From assembly GCA_029250945.1 (NCBI GenBank), contig JAQXEG010000031.1, positions 1 to 35,387 of the forward strand: DNA of 35,387 bases, written 5' to 3'. Below the pieces are notes generated by a model. The model was not told the DNA's origin, did not search any database, and saw only the letters and a list, made by a program, of their open reading frames with translations. Positions 25,545 to 34,495 of the stretch are shown piece after piece (the stretch's first letter is position 1; each line of letters opens with the position of its first letter). Position numbers and translations under genes: made by a program. This stretch comes from Yoonia sp. GTDB lineage: Bacteria; Pseudomonadota; Alphaproteobacteria; Rhodobacterales; Rhodobacteraceae.

Positions 25545-27680
25545 TTATCCGTATGTGGCAGATGCCAACCCGGGGTCTCTGTATCGTTCCAGTGATGACA
25601 CATTGCTTTCCGCGTTCAAAGCCGTGCGTACGCGGTGCAAATGAATCTGGTCACGCAAATCAATGTCGATCAACAGACGGAAATAATCCGGCTTGCGATC
25701 AATAAACGTCAGGTCCGAGATATTCGCATCCTGTTCCCCGATCAACGTACAGATACGCCCAAGCACACCGGCATCGTTGGAAATCGTGACATCGAATGTC
25801 ACCGTATTGACCGACCTATGTGTGCCGTCTTGCCATTGCAAGTCGATCCAGCGTTCTGGCTGATCCTCATAATCTGCAAGGGCAGCGCAATCCATCGCGT
25901 GCACGACAACGCCGTGCCCACGGTAAGTAATCCCAAGGATACGTTCACCCGGAACAGGCTGACAACATTTGGCGCGGCGGTGATCCTGATCTGCATCCAG
26001 CCCGACAACGGCGCGTGTCGCCTCAATCTCGTCACCCGATTTTTCAGCCAGCTCAGGATAGATGCCGCGCACAACCTCGCGGCCTGTGATTTCGGCGGCA
26101 CCAAGTTGGGCCAACATATCCTCGGTGCTGTCGATGGCCAGCGCAGTGGCGGCTGTGGCCAGCGCCTTATCCGTCGCCTTTTTGCCGATCCCTTCGAACG
26201 CGACGCGGGCAAGTTCACGACCCAACCGGATAAACCGGCCGCGGTCCTCTTCGCGCAAGACACGCCGGATCGCGGTTTTGGCGCGGCCCGTCACGGCAAT
26301 GTCGATCCACGTCACCTGCGGCTTTTGCCCTTCGGCGGTCACAACTTCGACCGATTGGCCATTCTTCAGGCGGGTCCAAAGCGGCACGCGCAATCCGTCA
26401 ACCTTGGCACCCACGCATGACGAACCGATGCGCGTGTGGATCGCATAGGCAAAATCAATCGGCGTCGCCCCACGCGGCAGCTTGATAACATCGCCCTTGG
26501 GCGTGAAACAGAACACTTGGTCCTGATACATCTCGAGCTTGACCGCCTCGAGGAATTCATCGTGTCCGTGGCTTTCATCAAGTCGCTCTGTCAGTCCCGC
26601 GATCCACTTGACCGGATCAACGGCAAAGCGGTTTTCGACACGTTCGCCATTGCGGTATGACCAATGCGCAGCTACGCCGGTTTCTGCAACCTCGTGCATC
26701 TCGCGGGTGCGGATCTGCACCTCGACCCGTTTACCGTCGCGGCCCGACACGGTTGTATGGATCGACCGGTAGCCGTTGGATTTCGGCTGGCTGATGTAAT
26801 CCTTGAACCGGCCCGGCACCGCACGCCACCGCTGGTGGATCGCCCCAAGCGTGCGATAGCAATCCGCCTCGGTCGCGGTGATGATACGAAAGCCGTAGAT
26901 GTCGGACAATCGGCTAAAGCCCTGATCCTTTTCCTGCATCTTACGCCAGATCGAATAGGGTTTCTTGGCGCGGCCCATAACCGTGGCGGTGATATCCGCC
27001 TTTTCAAGCTCCACCCGCATGTCGGCCGTAATGCGCTGCACCACGTCGCCCGTTTCACGCTGCAACGTGATAAAGCGGCGGATGATTGAGCTTCGGCCTT
27101 GCGGGTTCAGAACCTGAAACGCCAGATCCTCAAGCTCTTCGCGCATCCATTGCATACCCATGCGACCAGCAAGCGGCGCGTAGATATCCATCGTCTCGCG
27201 GGCCTTTTGCACCTGCTTTTCGAGGCGCATGGATTTGATCGTGCGCATGTTGTGCAAACGGTCGGCCAGCTTGACCAATGTCACACGCAGATCGCGGCTA
27301 GTGGCCATGAACAATTTGCGGAAATTCTCGGCCTGTTTCGTCTCGGAGCTATTGAGCTGAAGATTGGTCAGCTTGGTCACGCCATCGACCAGCTCGGCAA
27401 TCTCGCGTGTGAACAGATCAGCAACCTGTGCAAACGTGGCCTTCGTATCCTCGATCGTGTCGTGCAACAGCGCGGTGATCAGCGTCGCATCATCCATCTG
27501 CTGTTCAGCAAGGATCATGGTTACTGCAACAGGATGTGTGAAATACTTTTCGCCGGAATGCCGAAACTGCCCCTCGTGCATATCGTCGCCAAAGGCGAAA
27601 GCATCACGCAGCATTTGTTCATTCAAGCGGGGGTTATAGGTGCGGACCAGCGCGATCAGATCATCAGCTGTGGTGGTCAT
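25545..27680 (-). CDS. rsh: Bifunctional (p)ppGpp synthetase/hydrolase (Rel/SpoT)
   Basis: The single long RelA/SpoT homolog typical of alphaproteobacteria, controlling the alarmone of the stringent response. The 711-residue protein has an HD hydrolase domain with HDTIED at 73-78, a synthetase domain with RFKDYISQPKSNGY, in which RFKD (the RxKD form) is that of bifunctional enzymes, a TGS domain (DQVFCFTPKGDVIKLPRGA), and a C-terminal ACT domain. Both catalytic sites look intact. The ATG at 27680 is preferred to a GTG at 27692. It follows rpoZ by 34 bases; the rpoZ-rsh pairing is conserved. Confidence 0.97.
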   Translation of the reverse strand: MTTTADDLIALVRTYNPRLNEQMLRDAFAFGDDMHEGQFRHSGEKYFTHPVAVTMILAEQQMDDATLITALLHDTIEDTKATFAQVADLFTREIAELVDGVTKLTNLQLNSSETKQAENFRKLFMATSRDLRVTLVKLADRLHNMRTIKSMRLEKQVQKARETMDIYAPLAGRMGMQWMREELEDLAFQVLNPQGRSSIIRRFITLQRETGDVVQRITADMRVELEKADITATVMGRAKKPYSIWRKMQEKDQGFSRLSDIYGFRIITATEADCYRTLGAIHQRWRAVPGRFKDYISQPKSNGYRSIHTTVSGRDGKRVEVQIRTREMHEVAETGVAAHWSYRNGERVENRFAVDPVKWIAGLTERLDESHGHDEFLEAVKLEMYQDQVFCFTPKGDVIKLPRGATPIDFAYAIHTRIGSSCVGAKVDGLRVPLWTRLKNGQSVEVVTAEGQKPQVTWIDIAVTGRAKTAIRRVLREEDRGRFIRLGRELARVAFEGIGKKATDKALATAATALAIDSTEDMLAQLGAAEITGREVVRGIYPELAEKSGDEIEATRAVVGLDADQDHRRAKCCQPVPGERILGITYRGHGVVVHAMDCAALADYEDQPERWIDLQWQDGTHRSVNTVTFDVTISNDAGVLGRICTLIGEQDANISDLTFIDRKPDYFRLLIDIDLRDQIHLHRVRTALNAESNVSSLERYRDPGLASATYG

Positions 27681-27714
27681 CAGGGGCCGCACCTATGAAA
27701 GTTTATGGTTGCGA

Positions 27715-28068
27715 TTAACGCTGGCCTTGGGCATCCATCAGGGCGCGCAGCAGCTTTTCCTCGGACATGTCATCATCCGCAGGCTTGTCTGTCTCGGCAC
27801 CCATCAAAAGGGACATGCTGTCCTCTTCTGGTTCATCGACTTCGATCTGGGTCTGGTTCGCTTCGATCATACGTTCGCGCAGATCGTCAGCAGATTGTGT
27901 TTCATCCGCAATCTCGCGCAGGGACACAACAGGGTTCTTGTCGTTGTCACGCGCAACAGTGATCGGCGCACCAGCTGAAATTTCACGGGCACGATGTGCA
28001 GCAAGCATCACCAGGTCAAACCGGTTAGGTACTTTATCGACACAGTCTTCTACGGTAACGCGGGCCAT
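27715..28068 (-). CDS. rpoZ: RNA polymerase omega subunit
   Basis: The small subunit that stabilises the beta' chain of RNA polymerase and, in many bacteria, forms part of a ppGpp-binding site. The 117-residue protein starts [20 protein letters not shown], followed by [12 protein letters not shown], the core omega signature. An acidic C-terminal tail ([10 protein letters not shown]) is common in alphaproteobacteria. It heads the rpoZ-rsh group. GGAGAG lies just before the ATG. An 86-base gap to folK probably carries a promoter. Confidence 0.97.
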   Translation of the reverse strand: MARVTVEDCVDKVPNRFDLVMLAAHRAREISAGAPITVARDNDKNPVVSLREIADETQSADDLRERMIEANQTQIEVDEPEEDSMSLLMGAETDKPADDDMSEEKLLRALMDAQGQR

Positions 28069-28154
28069 TGGCGCTCTCCAATCAATCGGGCGGGGACTTC
28101 AACAAAGGCGTCACTTACCGCCGTTTGGTCAAAATGACAAGGGCTTAGGTGCCT

Positions 28155-28742
28155 TCAAAGTAGGCGCACACTGGCAATTTCGGCGGACGGCCGGGCATCA
28201 CGCATTTGCATCACCGATTGCCCCAGCACTGGATGCACCCAATCGGGCGCAACATCAGCCAGCGGCACCAAGACAAACGATCGGTCCTGCAGGCGCGGGT
28301 GCGGCAAAATAAGCTGATCAGGCGTTTCTTTCATCTGCAAATCAACCGGCAGACCCCGCCAATGGTCGTATCCCACAAGGTCGGGCGCCACCGCGTCACC
28401 ATAAGCGATCAGGTCCAGATCAAGGGTGCGCTGTCCCCAACGCACAGTGCGTTCGCGGGCGGCCTCGGCCTCAACCGCGTGCAAGGCTGTCAATAGATCC
28501 GCAGCACTCAACGCCGTCGTCACGCGAATCGCTGCATTCACAAAGTCTGGCCCAGCACCCGCAGGAAAAGCAGGCGTCGCATAAAGCGGACTTTCGCCCG
28601 CCAAATGACCTACCTTTTTGGACAGTATGACCATGGCCTTTTGGACAGTTTCCGCTGCATCCCCCCAAGGCGAAACGCCATTACTTCCTAAGGCAATAAG
28701 CGCAATCACACCTGTTTCAGCTGGGTCGGCGACTTGCGACAT
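28155..28742 (-). CDS. folK: 2-amino-4-hydroxy-6-hydroxymethyldihydropteridine diphosphokinase
   Basis: Transfers pyrophosphate from ATP to 6-hydroxymethyl-7,8-dihydropterin in folate synthesis. The 195-residue frame has IALGSNG near the N-terminus, SPLYATPAFP, PDFVNAAIRV, and the signature RWGQRTLDLDLIAYGD. The later LILPHPRLQDRSFVLVPLADVAP is also typical. Length is a little above the 160-170 of many FolK because of an N-terminal and a middle insertion, usual in this group. It is divergent from the NYN gene. Confidence 0.96.
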   Translation of the reverse strand: MSQVADPAETGVIALIALGSNGVSPWGDAAETVQKAMVILSKKVGHLAGESPLYATPAFPAGAGPDFVNAAIRVTTALSAADLLTALHAVEAEAARERTVRWGQRTLDLDLIAYGDAVAPDLVGYDHWRGLPVDLQMKETPDQLILPHPRLQDRSFVLVPLADVAPDWVHPVLGQSVMQMRDARPSAEIASVRLL

Positions 28743-28838
28743 TTCCGTTTTCCCCTACAGTGCTGGTCGTTTCGCATGTTTTTAGACCACTCACAGTATT
28801 TCGACTACCGCGGAACCAGACATTCGGAAGGACATTTT

Positions 28839-29411
28839 ATGTTTTATCGTGACGAGCGTCTTGCGCTCTTCATTGATGGATCGAACCTGTATGCCGCCGC
28901 CAAGGCGCTGGGATTTGACATCGACTACAAACTGCTGCGCACGGAATTCATGCGTCGTGGCAAAATGCTACGGGCGTTTTACTATACTGCCTTGCTCGAA
29001 AACGACGAGTATTCGCCGATCCGGCCATTGGTCGATTGGCTGAACTACAACGGTTTTACCATGGTCACCAAACCGGCCAAGGAATTCACCGACAGCATGG
29101 GCCGCCGCAAGGTTAAGGGCAACATGGACATCGAGCTGGCCGTTGACGCGATGGAGCTTGCGCCGCATCTGGACCACGTTGTGATCTTTTCCGGTGACGG
29201 CGATTTCCGCCCACTGGTCGAGGCGCTGCAACGCAAAGGCGTGCGCGTGTCTGTTGTATCCACGATCCGCAGCCAGCCCCCAATGATCGCCGATGAACTG
29301 CGCCGCCAGTGCGATAATTTCATCGAACTGGATGAATTGCGCGACGTCGTTGGCCGCCCATCACGCGAGCCGCACGTTGACGCCGATCCGGCCTTAGCCG
29401 CAGACGAATAA
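28839..29411 (+). CDS. NYN-domain (LabA-like) ribonuclease-fold protein
   Basis: A 190-residue PIN/NYN-fold protein. The first acidic site is ALFIDGSNLYAA (Asp13 or so), the second is KGNMDIELAVDAM, and the third VVIFSGDGDFRPLVEAL; together they form the Asp cluster expected of a metal-dependent nuclease. The family includes cyanobacterial LabA and proteins tied to RNA decay. The target is unknown. The ATG at 28839 has GGAAGGA 6 bases upstream; the frame is open to 28734 but this would overlap folK. It is 112 bases before ispH. Confidence 0.92.
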   Translation: MFYRDERLALFIDGSNLYAAAKALGFDIDYKLLRTEFMRRGKMLRAFYYTALLENDEYSPIRPLVDWLNYNGFTMVTKPAKEFTDSMGRRKVKGNMDIELAVDAMELAPHLDHVVIFSGDGDFRPLVEALQRKGVRVSVVSTIRSQPPMIADELRRQCDNFIELDELRDVVGRPSREPHVDADPALAADE

Positions 29412-29522
29412 ACCCGCCTGACATGATGAACCGGGGCCGTGCGACAATCATACGTCATGCAGCCCTTTTCGTTTGGACCGATTGCGCGTAAATCTAGGAC
29501 GAACAGCACGCGGGAGACACCG

Positions 29523-30476
29523 ATGACCAAACCACCATTGACCCTATACCTTGCGGCGCCGCGCGGGTTTTGCGCGGGAGTTGATCGCGCGATCAAGATC
29601 GTCGAGATGGCCATCGAGAAATGGGGCGCCCCCGTCTATGTCCGTCATGAAATTGTGCACAACAAATTCGTCGTCGACGGGTTGCGTGACAAAGGGGCCA
29701 TCTTTGTCGAAGAACTGGACGAATGCCCGCCCGACCGCCCTGTGATCTTTTCGGCCCACGGTGTGCCAAAATCTGTACCCGCCGCCGCCCAAGCCCGTGA
29801 AATGGTCTATGTTGATGCCACCTGCCCGCTTGTCAGCAAGGTCCATATCGAGGCCCAGCGCCATGCAGATGCAGGTCTGCAAATGGTGATGATCGGCCAC
29901 GAAGGTCACCCCGAAACCGTCGGCACCATGGGGCAGCTTCCTGAGGGTGAGGTATTGCTTGTGGAAACGGTGGAGGATGTCGCGCGTGTCACACCCCGCG
30001 ATCCGGAAAAGCTGGCGTTTGTGACCCAAACGACCCTGTCAGTTGATGACACCGCCGATATTGTGGCAGCCCTGCATACCCGGTTCCCCGCGATCATCGG
30101 CCCGCATAAAGAAGACATCTGTTACGCCACCACCAATCGCCAAGAGGCGGTCAAGGCCATCGCCTCGAAATGCGATGCGATGCTGGTCGTGGGTGCGCCC
30201 AATTCATCGAACTCCAAACGTTTGGTTGAGGTCGGTGCGCGCGCAGGCTGTGATTATGCCCAGCTTGTGCAGCGTGCCACAGACATTGACTGGCGTGCGC
30301 TTGACGGGATTAAGACGATTGGCATCACCGCCGGTGCGTCCGCGCCCGAGGTTTTGATCAACGAAGTCACCGACGCATTCCGCACCCATTACGATGTCAC
30401 GACCCAGATCGTCGAGACCGCCGTTGAGAACGTCGAATTCAAAGTGCCCCGCGTCCTTCGTGATCCTGCGGCCTAA
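29523..30476 (+). CDS. ispH: 4-hydroxy-3-methylbut-2-enyl diphosphate reductase
   Basis: The last enzyme of the MEP isoprenoid pathway, making IPP and DMAPP with a [4Fe-4S] cluster. The 317-residue protein has the three cluster cysteines Cys17 (PRGFCAGV), Cys101 (DATCPLV) and Cys200 ([10 protein letters not shown]). Other motifs are [26 protein letters not shown] and GAPNSSNS. The C-terminal TAGASAPE is intact. The ATG at 29523 follows GGGAGA; the upstream open frame from 29439 lacks family residues. Downstream lies a short copy of the intergenic repeat. Confidence 0.97.
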   Translation: MTKPPLTLYLAAPRGFCAGVDRAIKIVEMAIEKWGAPVYVRHEIVHNKFVVDGLRDKGAIFVEELDECPPDRPVIFSAHGVPKSVPAAAQAREMVYVDATCPLVSKVHIEAQRHADAGLQMVMIGHEGHPETVGTMGQLPEGEVLLVETVEDVARVTPRDPEKLAFVTQTTLSVDDTADIVAALHTRFPAIIGPHKEDICYATTNRQEAVKAIASKCDAMLVVGAPNSSNSKRLVEVGARAGCDYAQLVQRATDIDWRALDGIKTIGITAGASAPEVLINEVTDAFRTHYDVTTQIVETAVENVEFKVPRVLRDPAA

Positions 30477-30487
30477 TCCCACCCGAC

Positions 30488-30510
30488 CCTCCGGGAGGCA
30501 TATTTAAGCT
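30488..30510 (+). repeat. Diverged copy of the intergenic repeat after ispH
   Basis: CCCTCCGGGAGGCATATTTA lies 12 bases after the ispH stop, followed by an AGCTCGGAAGAAGC-like tail. It resembles the GCCTCCGGCGGGAGTATTT element with a small change in the head. The CCTC-CGG-GAGG hairpin could help stop or stabilise the ispH transcript. Confidence 0.5.
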
Positions 30511-30546
30511 CGGAAGAAGCCGATTTGTTAAAAAAAGGATAACCCC

Positions 30547-30987
30547 ATGATGCAGATACCACGCGCACCGCTGCTGCTGGGCCTTGCAGGTTTGATCCCC
30601 TTCATTTGGGGCGCTATGACAATCCTATTTCCGGACCTCGCCATATGGGGGCAAATGACATTGGGCGGCCGATTCATCGGGCCATATATCCAACTGTTCT
30701 ATGGCGCGATCATATTGGCATTTATGTCAGGTGTGCTTTGGGGATTTGCCGCAAAGACGGACCGCGCCATCGGATATATTCTGTCGGTCATCCCCGCGCT
30801 TTGGGCATTTTTAATGACAGGGGGCGGACCGATCGCGGCGGCAATGAACCTGATCGTAGGGTTCCTCGGACTGCTCATGCTGGACTGGCAGTTTTGGCGC
30901 TGGGGCCTGACGCCACCTTGGTGGATGCAGTTGCGCATCCTGTTGACCGCGATCGTCGCCGTCACGCTGTTACCGATTGTCATCTGA
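30547..30987 (+). CDS. DUF3429 family membrane protein
   Basis: A 146-residue inner-membrane protein with four or five hydrophobic helices. The start with PRAPLLLGLAGLIPF, the FYGAIILAFMSGVLWGF helix and the WQFWRWGL segment match DUF3429. Function unknown. AAAGGA precedes the ATG at 30547. Its stop overlaps the methyltransferase start by one base (TGATG), so the two are translated together. Confidence 0.9.
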   Translation: MMQIPRAPLLLGLAGLIPFIWGAMTILFPDLAIWGQMTLGGRFIGPYIQLFYGAIILAFMSGVLWGFAAKTDRAIGYILSVIPALWAFLMTGGGPIAAAMNLIVGFLGLLMLDWQFWRWGLTPPWWMQLRILLTAIVAVTLLPIVI

Positions 30988-31583
30988 TGCCTGACGCCAA
31001 GACCATCGCATTCTACGACAAAGCGGCGCAGCGTTACGCCGATTCATTTGCGACAGGCACACCGAGCGATAGTCTTCGCGCCTTTATGGATCTGTTGCCC
31101 GCGGGCGGGACGGTTCTGGATCTCGGATGTGGTCCCGCCCGTGCGTCCGCCCATATGCGGGACGCGGGTTTCCTCCCCGATCCTGTCGATGCCTCGCAGG
31201 GGATGGTGACGCTGGCGAATGAGACCTATGATATCAATGCGCGCATCCTGACGTTTGATCAGGTCGATATGATTGCCGCCTATGACGGCGTTTGGGCGAA
31301 CTTTGCTCTGCTGCATGCACCACGCAGCGACCTTCCCGATATCATTGCGCGTCTGGCCACGGCGTTGCGCAGCCGCGGCGCGATCCATATCGCATTGAAG
31401 ACCGGCACAGGCGAGCAGCGCGATAAGATCGACCGGCTTTACACCTATCTGACCGTTGCAGAGTTACGGCGCCTTTTGACCAACGCAGGCTTTACGATCA
31501 TCGCGACCACCGAAGGATCCGAGGTCGGATGCGCCGGCACAAACGATCCGTTCGTCGTCATGAGGGCCCACAAAAATGACTAA
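30987..31583 (+). CDS. Class I SAM-dependent methyltransferase
   Basis: A 198-residue methyltransferase of unknown substrate. Motif I is [12 protein letters not shown] near residues 36-47, followed by [12 protein letters not shown] (motif II) and the [10 protein letters not shown] stretch. A C-terminal strand pair with [10 protein letters not shown] completes the fold. The start overlaps the DUF3429 stop; a long upstream extension in the same frame runs through that gene and is not used. Its end overlaps rnhA by 8 bases. Confidence 0.92.
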   Translation: MPDAKTIAFYDKAAQRYADSFATGTPSDSLRAFMDLLPAGGTVLDLGCGPARASAHMRDAGFLPDPVDASQGMVTLANETYDINARILTFDQVDMIAAYDGVWANFALLHAPRSDLPDIIARLATALRSRGAIHIALKTGTGEQRDKIDRLYTYLTVAELRRLLTNAGFTIIATTEGSEVGCAGTNDPFVVMRAHKND

Positions 31584-32028
31584 GCTTTTCGCCTATACCG
31601 ATGGCGCATGTTCCGGCAATCCCGGCCCTGGCGGTTGGGGCGCGATCCTGATTGCCCGCGATGGTGATGCGGAATTGAAACGCCGCGAACTTAACGGTGG
31701 TGCCGCGCTTGCGACGAATAACCAGATGGAGCTGATGGCCGCTATATCCGCGCTAGAGGCGCTGGAACGCCCCAGCACCCTGACAGTTGTTACCGACAGC
31801 GTTTACGTCAAAGACGGGATCACAAAGTGGATTTTCGGCTGGAAGGCAAAGGGCTGGAAAACCGCAAGCAAGAAGCCGGTAAAAAACGAAGACCTGTGGA
31901 AACGGCTGGACGCAGCGGTGCAGCGCCACAGGGTGGAATGGGAATGGGTAAAGGGCCACGCTGGTCACCCCGACAATGAACGCGCTGACGAATTGGCCCG
32001 CGAAGGTATGATACCCTTCAAACCATAA
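31576..32028 (+). CDS. rnhA: Ribonuclease HI
   Basis: Degrades the RNA strand of RNA-DNA hybrids. The 150-residue protein has the catalytic acidic residues Asp9 ([16 protein letters not shown]), Glu52 (NNQMELMAA), Asp74 (VTDSVYV) and Asp138 (NERADELA). The basic protrusion ([17 protein letters not shown]) is present. Length is normal. It overlaps the methyltransferase by 8 bases. Confidence 0.97.
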   Translation: MTKLFAYTDGACSGNPGPGGWGAILIARDGDAELKRRELNGGAALATNNQMELMAAISALEALERPSTLTVVTDSVYVKDGITKWIFGWKAKGWKTASKKPVKNEDLWKRLDAAVQRHRVEWEWVKGHAGHPDNERADELAREGMIPFKP

Positions 32029-32029
32029 T

Positions 32030-32043
32030 TGCATACGTATGCA
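32030..32043. promoter_or_regulatory. Perfect 14-base palindrome between rnhA and the hydrolase gene
   Basis: TGCATACGTATGCA begins one base after the rnhA stop and ends 20 bases before the hydrolase start. It could be an operator for the hydrolase-aldolase pair. It lacks a T run, so it is a poor terminator. Confidence 0.5.
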
Positions 32044-32063
32044 GGCCGTGTCAATCTGCTAGC

Positions 32064-32759
32064 ATGACAACACCTGATCCCCTGTTATTGATTCCCGGCA
32101 TGATGTGCGATGCGCGGCTTTTTGCGCCGCAAGTTTCTGTATTCTCCGCCACGCGATCCGTGATGATTGCGCCGCTCACTGGCGACACCGTCACGCAAAT
32201 TGCCGAGAACATCCTTGCAACGGCGCCCCCAAAATTCGCCCTCGCGGGGCTGTCGATGGGCGGGATCGTAGCGATGGAAATCATGGCACAAGCACCGGAA
32301 AGGATCAGCCGGATCGCCCTTTTGGATACCAACCCAAAGGCAGAATACCCCAAGATCGCGGCCGGACGCGAACCACAAATCACCGCCGCAATTGCAGGTG
32401 ACCTACGCCGCGTCATGCGCGAGGAAATGAAGCCGAATTACCTTGCTGATGGTCCAAACCAAGGCGCAATCCTTGATCTGTGCATGGCTATGGCCGAAAC
32501 CATTGGGCCCAAGGCCTTTGTCCAGCAATCGCGCGCGCTACAAACCCGGCCAGATCAACAGGACACCCTGCGCAAGGTCGACGTTCCGGCGCTGGTTTTA
32601 TGTGGTGAAGATGACGCGCTATGCCCCGTGCATCGGCACACACTGATGGCTGACCTGATCCCGAACGCAACGCTTAAAATCATCCCCGGCGCGGGGCATT
32701 TGCCCACGCTTGAACAACCGCAACTGACCAATAAGGCACTTATGCAATGGCTGACATGA
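32064..32759 (+). CDS. Alpha/beta hydrolase
   Basis: A 231-residue hydrolase of unknown substrate. The nucleophile elbow is GLSMGG (Ser near residue 71). The acid is probably the Asp in LCGEDDALCP and the His is in GAGHLPTLEQP. The N-terminus LLLIPGMMCDARLF carries the oxyanion region. No signal peptide, so cytoplasmic. The gene follows a 14-base palindrome and overlaps the RraA-like gene. Ribosome binding site is weak. Confidence 0.9.
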   Translation: MTTPDPLLLIPGMMCDARLFAPQVSVFSATRSVMIAPLTGDTVTQIAENILATAPPKFALAGLSMGGIVAMEIMAQAPERISRIALLDTNPKAEYPKIAAGREPQITAAIAGDLRRVMREEMKPNYLADGPNQGAILDLCMAMAETIGPKAFVQQSRALQTRPDQQDTLRKVDVPALVLCGEDDALCPVHRHTLMADLIPNATLKIIPGAGHLPTLEQPQLTNKALMQWLT

Positions 32760-33457
32760 CACTTCCCGACGGGCTCTTGGAGCTGATGCAAAAGGTGGAC
32801 ACACCCACAGTGTGCAACGCAATCGAAGTGGCGCAGGGCCAGCGTGGGTTTGACGGCTACACCAAAGGCACGATGTTTTCATCCGATGCCGATGCGCCCG
32901 CGATTGTGGGCTTTGCCCGCACCGCACAAATCGCAGGCCGCGCGGCACCGACCGAAGCCCCCGATGTGATCCGCGCCCGCCGCCTCGACTATTTCCGCAC
33001 GATGGCCGACGGGCCGCGCCCCGCAATCGCCGTGGTCGAGGATGTCGATGAACCCCATTGCGTTTCTGCATGGTGGGGCGAGGTGCACACGACGGTGCAC
33101 AAGGGGCTTGGTATGGCTGGCGCGCTGACCAATGGCGTGATGCGCGATCTTGGCGACATGCCAGATGGCTTCCCCGTCATCGCGGGTTCAATCGGGCCAA
33201 GCCACGCGTTTGTCCATGTCTGCAGCCTTGGCGGCACGGTCAATATCCGCGGCATGAAAGTATCCGAAGGGGATCTTGTGCATGCTGACCGCCACGGCGG
33301 CCTTGTCGTCCCGCCAGAGGTGATCCCGACGCTTAAGGACGCTATCCAGAAACTGCTCAATACCGAGAACATCATTTTGGAACCCGCGCGCAAGGCCGAT
33401 TTTGACATCGACAAGCTGCTTGCCGCTTGGTCTGATTTTGAAAAATCGCGCACCTAG
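32747..33457 (+). CDS. RraA-like family protein, possible aldolase/decarboxylase
   Basis: A 236-residue protein of the RraA/HMG-aldolase fold. Members with GE and RD metal-site residues cleave 4-hydroxy-4-methyl-2-oxoglutarate or decarboxylate oxaloacetate. Here WWGEVHTTVHKGLGMAGALTNGVMRD keeps both the Glu and the Arg-Asp, so an active aldolase is plausible rather than a true RNase E inhibitor. The end of the protein adds helices. The ATG at 32747 overlaps the hydrolase by 13 bases; an ATGA start at 32756 is equally plausible. The partnership with a hydrolase suggests a small catabolic pathway, substrate unknown. Confidence 0.87.
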   Translation: MADMTLPDGLLELMQKVDTPTVCNAIEVAQGQRGFDGYTKGTMFSSDADAPAIVGFARTAQIAGRAAPTEAPDVIRARRLDYFRTMADGPRPAIAVVEDVDEPHCVSAWWGEVHTTVHKGLGMAGALTNGVMRDLGDMPDGFPVIAGSIGPSHAFVHVCSLGGTVNIRGMKVSEGDLVHADRHGGLVVPPEVIPTLKDAIQKLLNTENIILEPARKADFDIDKLLAAWSDFEKSRT

Positions 33458-33458
33458 A

Positions 33459-33499
33459 CCAGCTTCGCTTTTTGCCAAAATACTCCCGCCGGAGGCGGC
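33459..33499 (-). repeat. Intergenic repeat copy between convergent RraA-like and quinone oxidoreductase genes
   Basis: On the minus strand this reads GCCTCCGGCGGGAGTATTT, then TTGGCAAAAAGCGAAGC. It is nearly the same as the element at 19416-19450. It fills the gap between two convergent stop codons. The plus strand offers an AGC-TTC-GCT turn followed by TTTT, suited to ending the plus transcript. Confidence 0.7.
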
Positions 33500-34486
33500 T
33501 TATACCTTGAGGACAATCTTCCCGATATGGGCAGAGCTTTCCATGCGGGTATGCGCCGCCGCCGCATCCGCCAGATCAAATTCCTGATCCATCACGGTCG
33601 CGACTGTACCAGCAGATAGCAGCGGCCAAACCTGTTCGCTCAATTGATCTGCAATGCATGCCTTGGCCAAATCCGACTGCGGCCGCAGCGTGCTACCCGT
33701 TAGGGTTAACCGGCGGGTCATGACCTCCATCATGTTCAACTCAGCCTTGGACCCTTGCAAAAATGCAATCTGAACAAGGCGTCCGTCATTCGCGAGCGCC
33801 TTGATATTGCGCTGCATATATGGGCCACCCACCATGTCGAGGATCAGATCAGCGCGGTCATGATCACGCATCACCTGCACGAAATCAGCGTCGCGATAAT
33901 TGATCGCCACCTCAGCCCCCAGATCACGACAGGCCGTGCATTTTTCGTCAGACCCAGCCGTCGCAAACACCCGCGCGCCAAACGCCGCAGCCAACTGAAT
34001 GGCTGTCGTCCCAATGCCCGAACTGCCGCCGTGCACAAGGAAGCGTTCGCCCGCTTGCAGCCCGCCGCGCATGAACACGTTGGACCAGACGGTAAAGAAT
34101 GTCTCGGGCAGGCAGGCCGCCTGCTTCAGGCTCAGCCCTGCGGGCACAGGCAGGCAATGGGCGGCAGGTGCAGTGGCATATTCGGCATAGCCCCCACCGG
34201 GCAGCAACGCGCACACTGCGTCACCCAAGACAATCCCCGTAACCCCATCACCAACGGCCACCACCTCGCCCGCGCCCTCAAGGCCAGGCAGATCGCTTGC
34301 ACCCGGTGGCGGATTATACAGCCCAGCACGTTGCAGCGCATCGGGGCGGTTCACCCCCGCATAGGCCAGTTTAATCAGCACCTCACCATACCGCGGTTGC
34401 GGCACAGGGCGCGATGTCGGCACCAGAACGTCGGGTTCGCCGTGTTGGGTAATCTCGACAACGGTTTGTGTGGTCGGCAATGGCAT
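33500..34486 (-). CDS. NAD(P)H quinone oxidoreductase, zinc-independent MDR family
   Basis: A 328-residue medium-chain dehydrogenase/reductase of the quinone-oxidoreductase/PIG3 type. It has the GroES-like domain (GEVLIKLAYAGVNRPDALQR, LPGLEGAGEVVAVG) and the Rossmann domain with LVHGGSSGIGTTAIQLA. The catalytic zinc cysteines of alcohol dehydrogenases are missing, as expected. It reduces quinones or other enones with NADPH; substrate unknown. The ATG at 34486 has AGGAAAA upstream. It follows the COQ9 gene by 9 bases. Confidence 0.94.
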   Translation of the reverse strand: MPLPTTQTVVEITQHGEPDVLVPTSRPVPQPRYGEVLIKLAYAGVNRPDALQRAGLYNPPPGASDLPGLEGAGEVVAVGDGVTGIVLGDAVCALLPGGGYAEYATAPAAHCLPVPAGLSLKQAACLPETFFTVWSNVFMRGGLQAGERFLVHGGSSGIGTTAIQLAAAFGARVFATAGSDEKCTACRDLGAEVAINYRDADFVQVMRDHDRADLILDMVGGPYMQRNIKALANDGRLVQIAFLQGSKAELNMMEVMTRRLTLTGSTLRPQSDLAKACIADQLSEQVWPLLSAGTVATVMDQEFDLADAAAAHTRMESSAHIGKIVLKV

Positions 34487-34495
34487 TTTGTTTTC

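Noticed and set aside
25635-26420. Plus-strand frame of 261 codons opposite rsh
   Set aside because: Antisense shadow of the ACT/helical half of rsh, with no motif.
30606-30986. Long N-terminal extension of the methyltransferase frame through the DUF3429 gene
   Set aside because: The DUF3429 protein is well supported, and the methyltransferase start at 30987 fits the TGATG overlap and the domain boundary.
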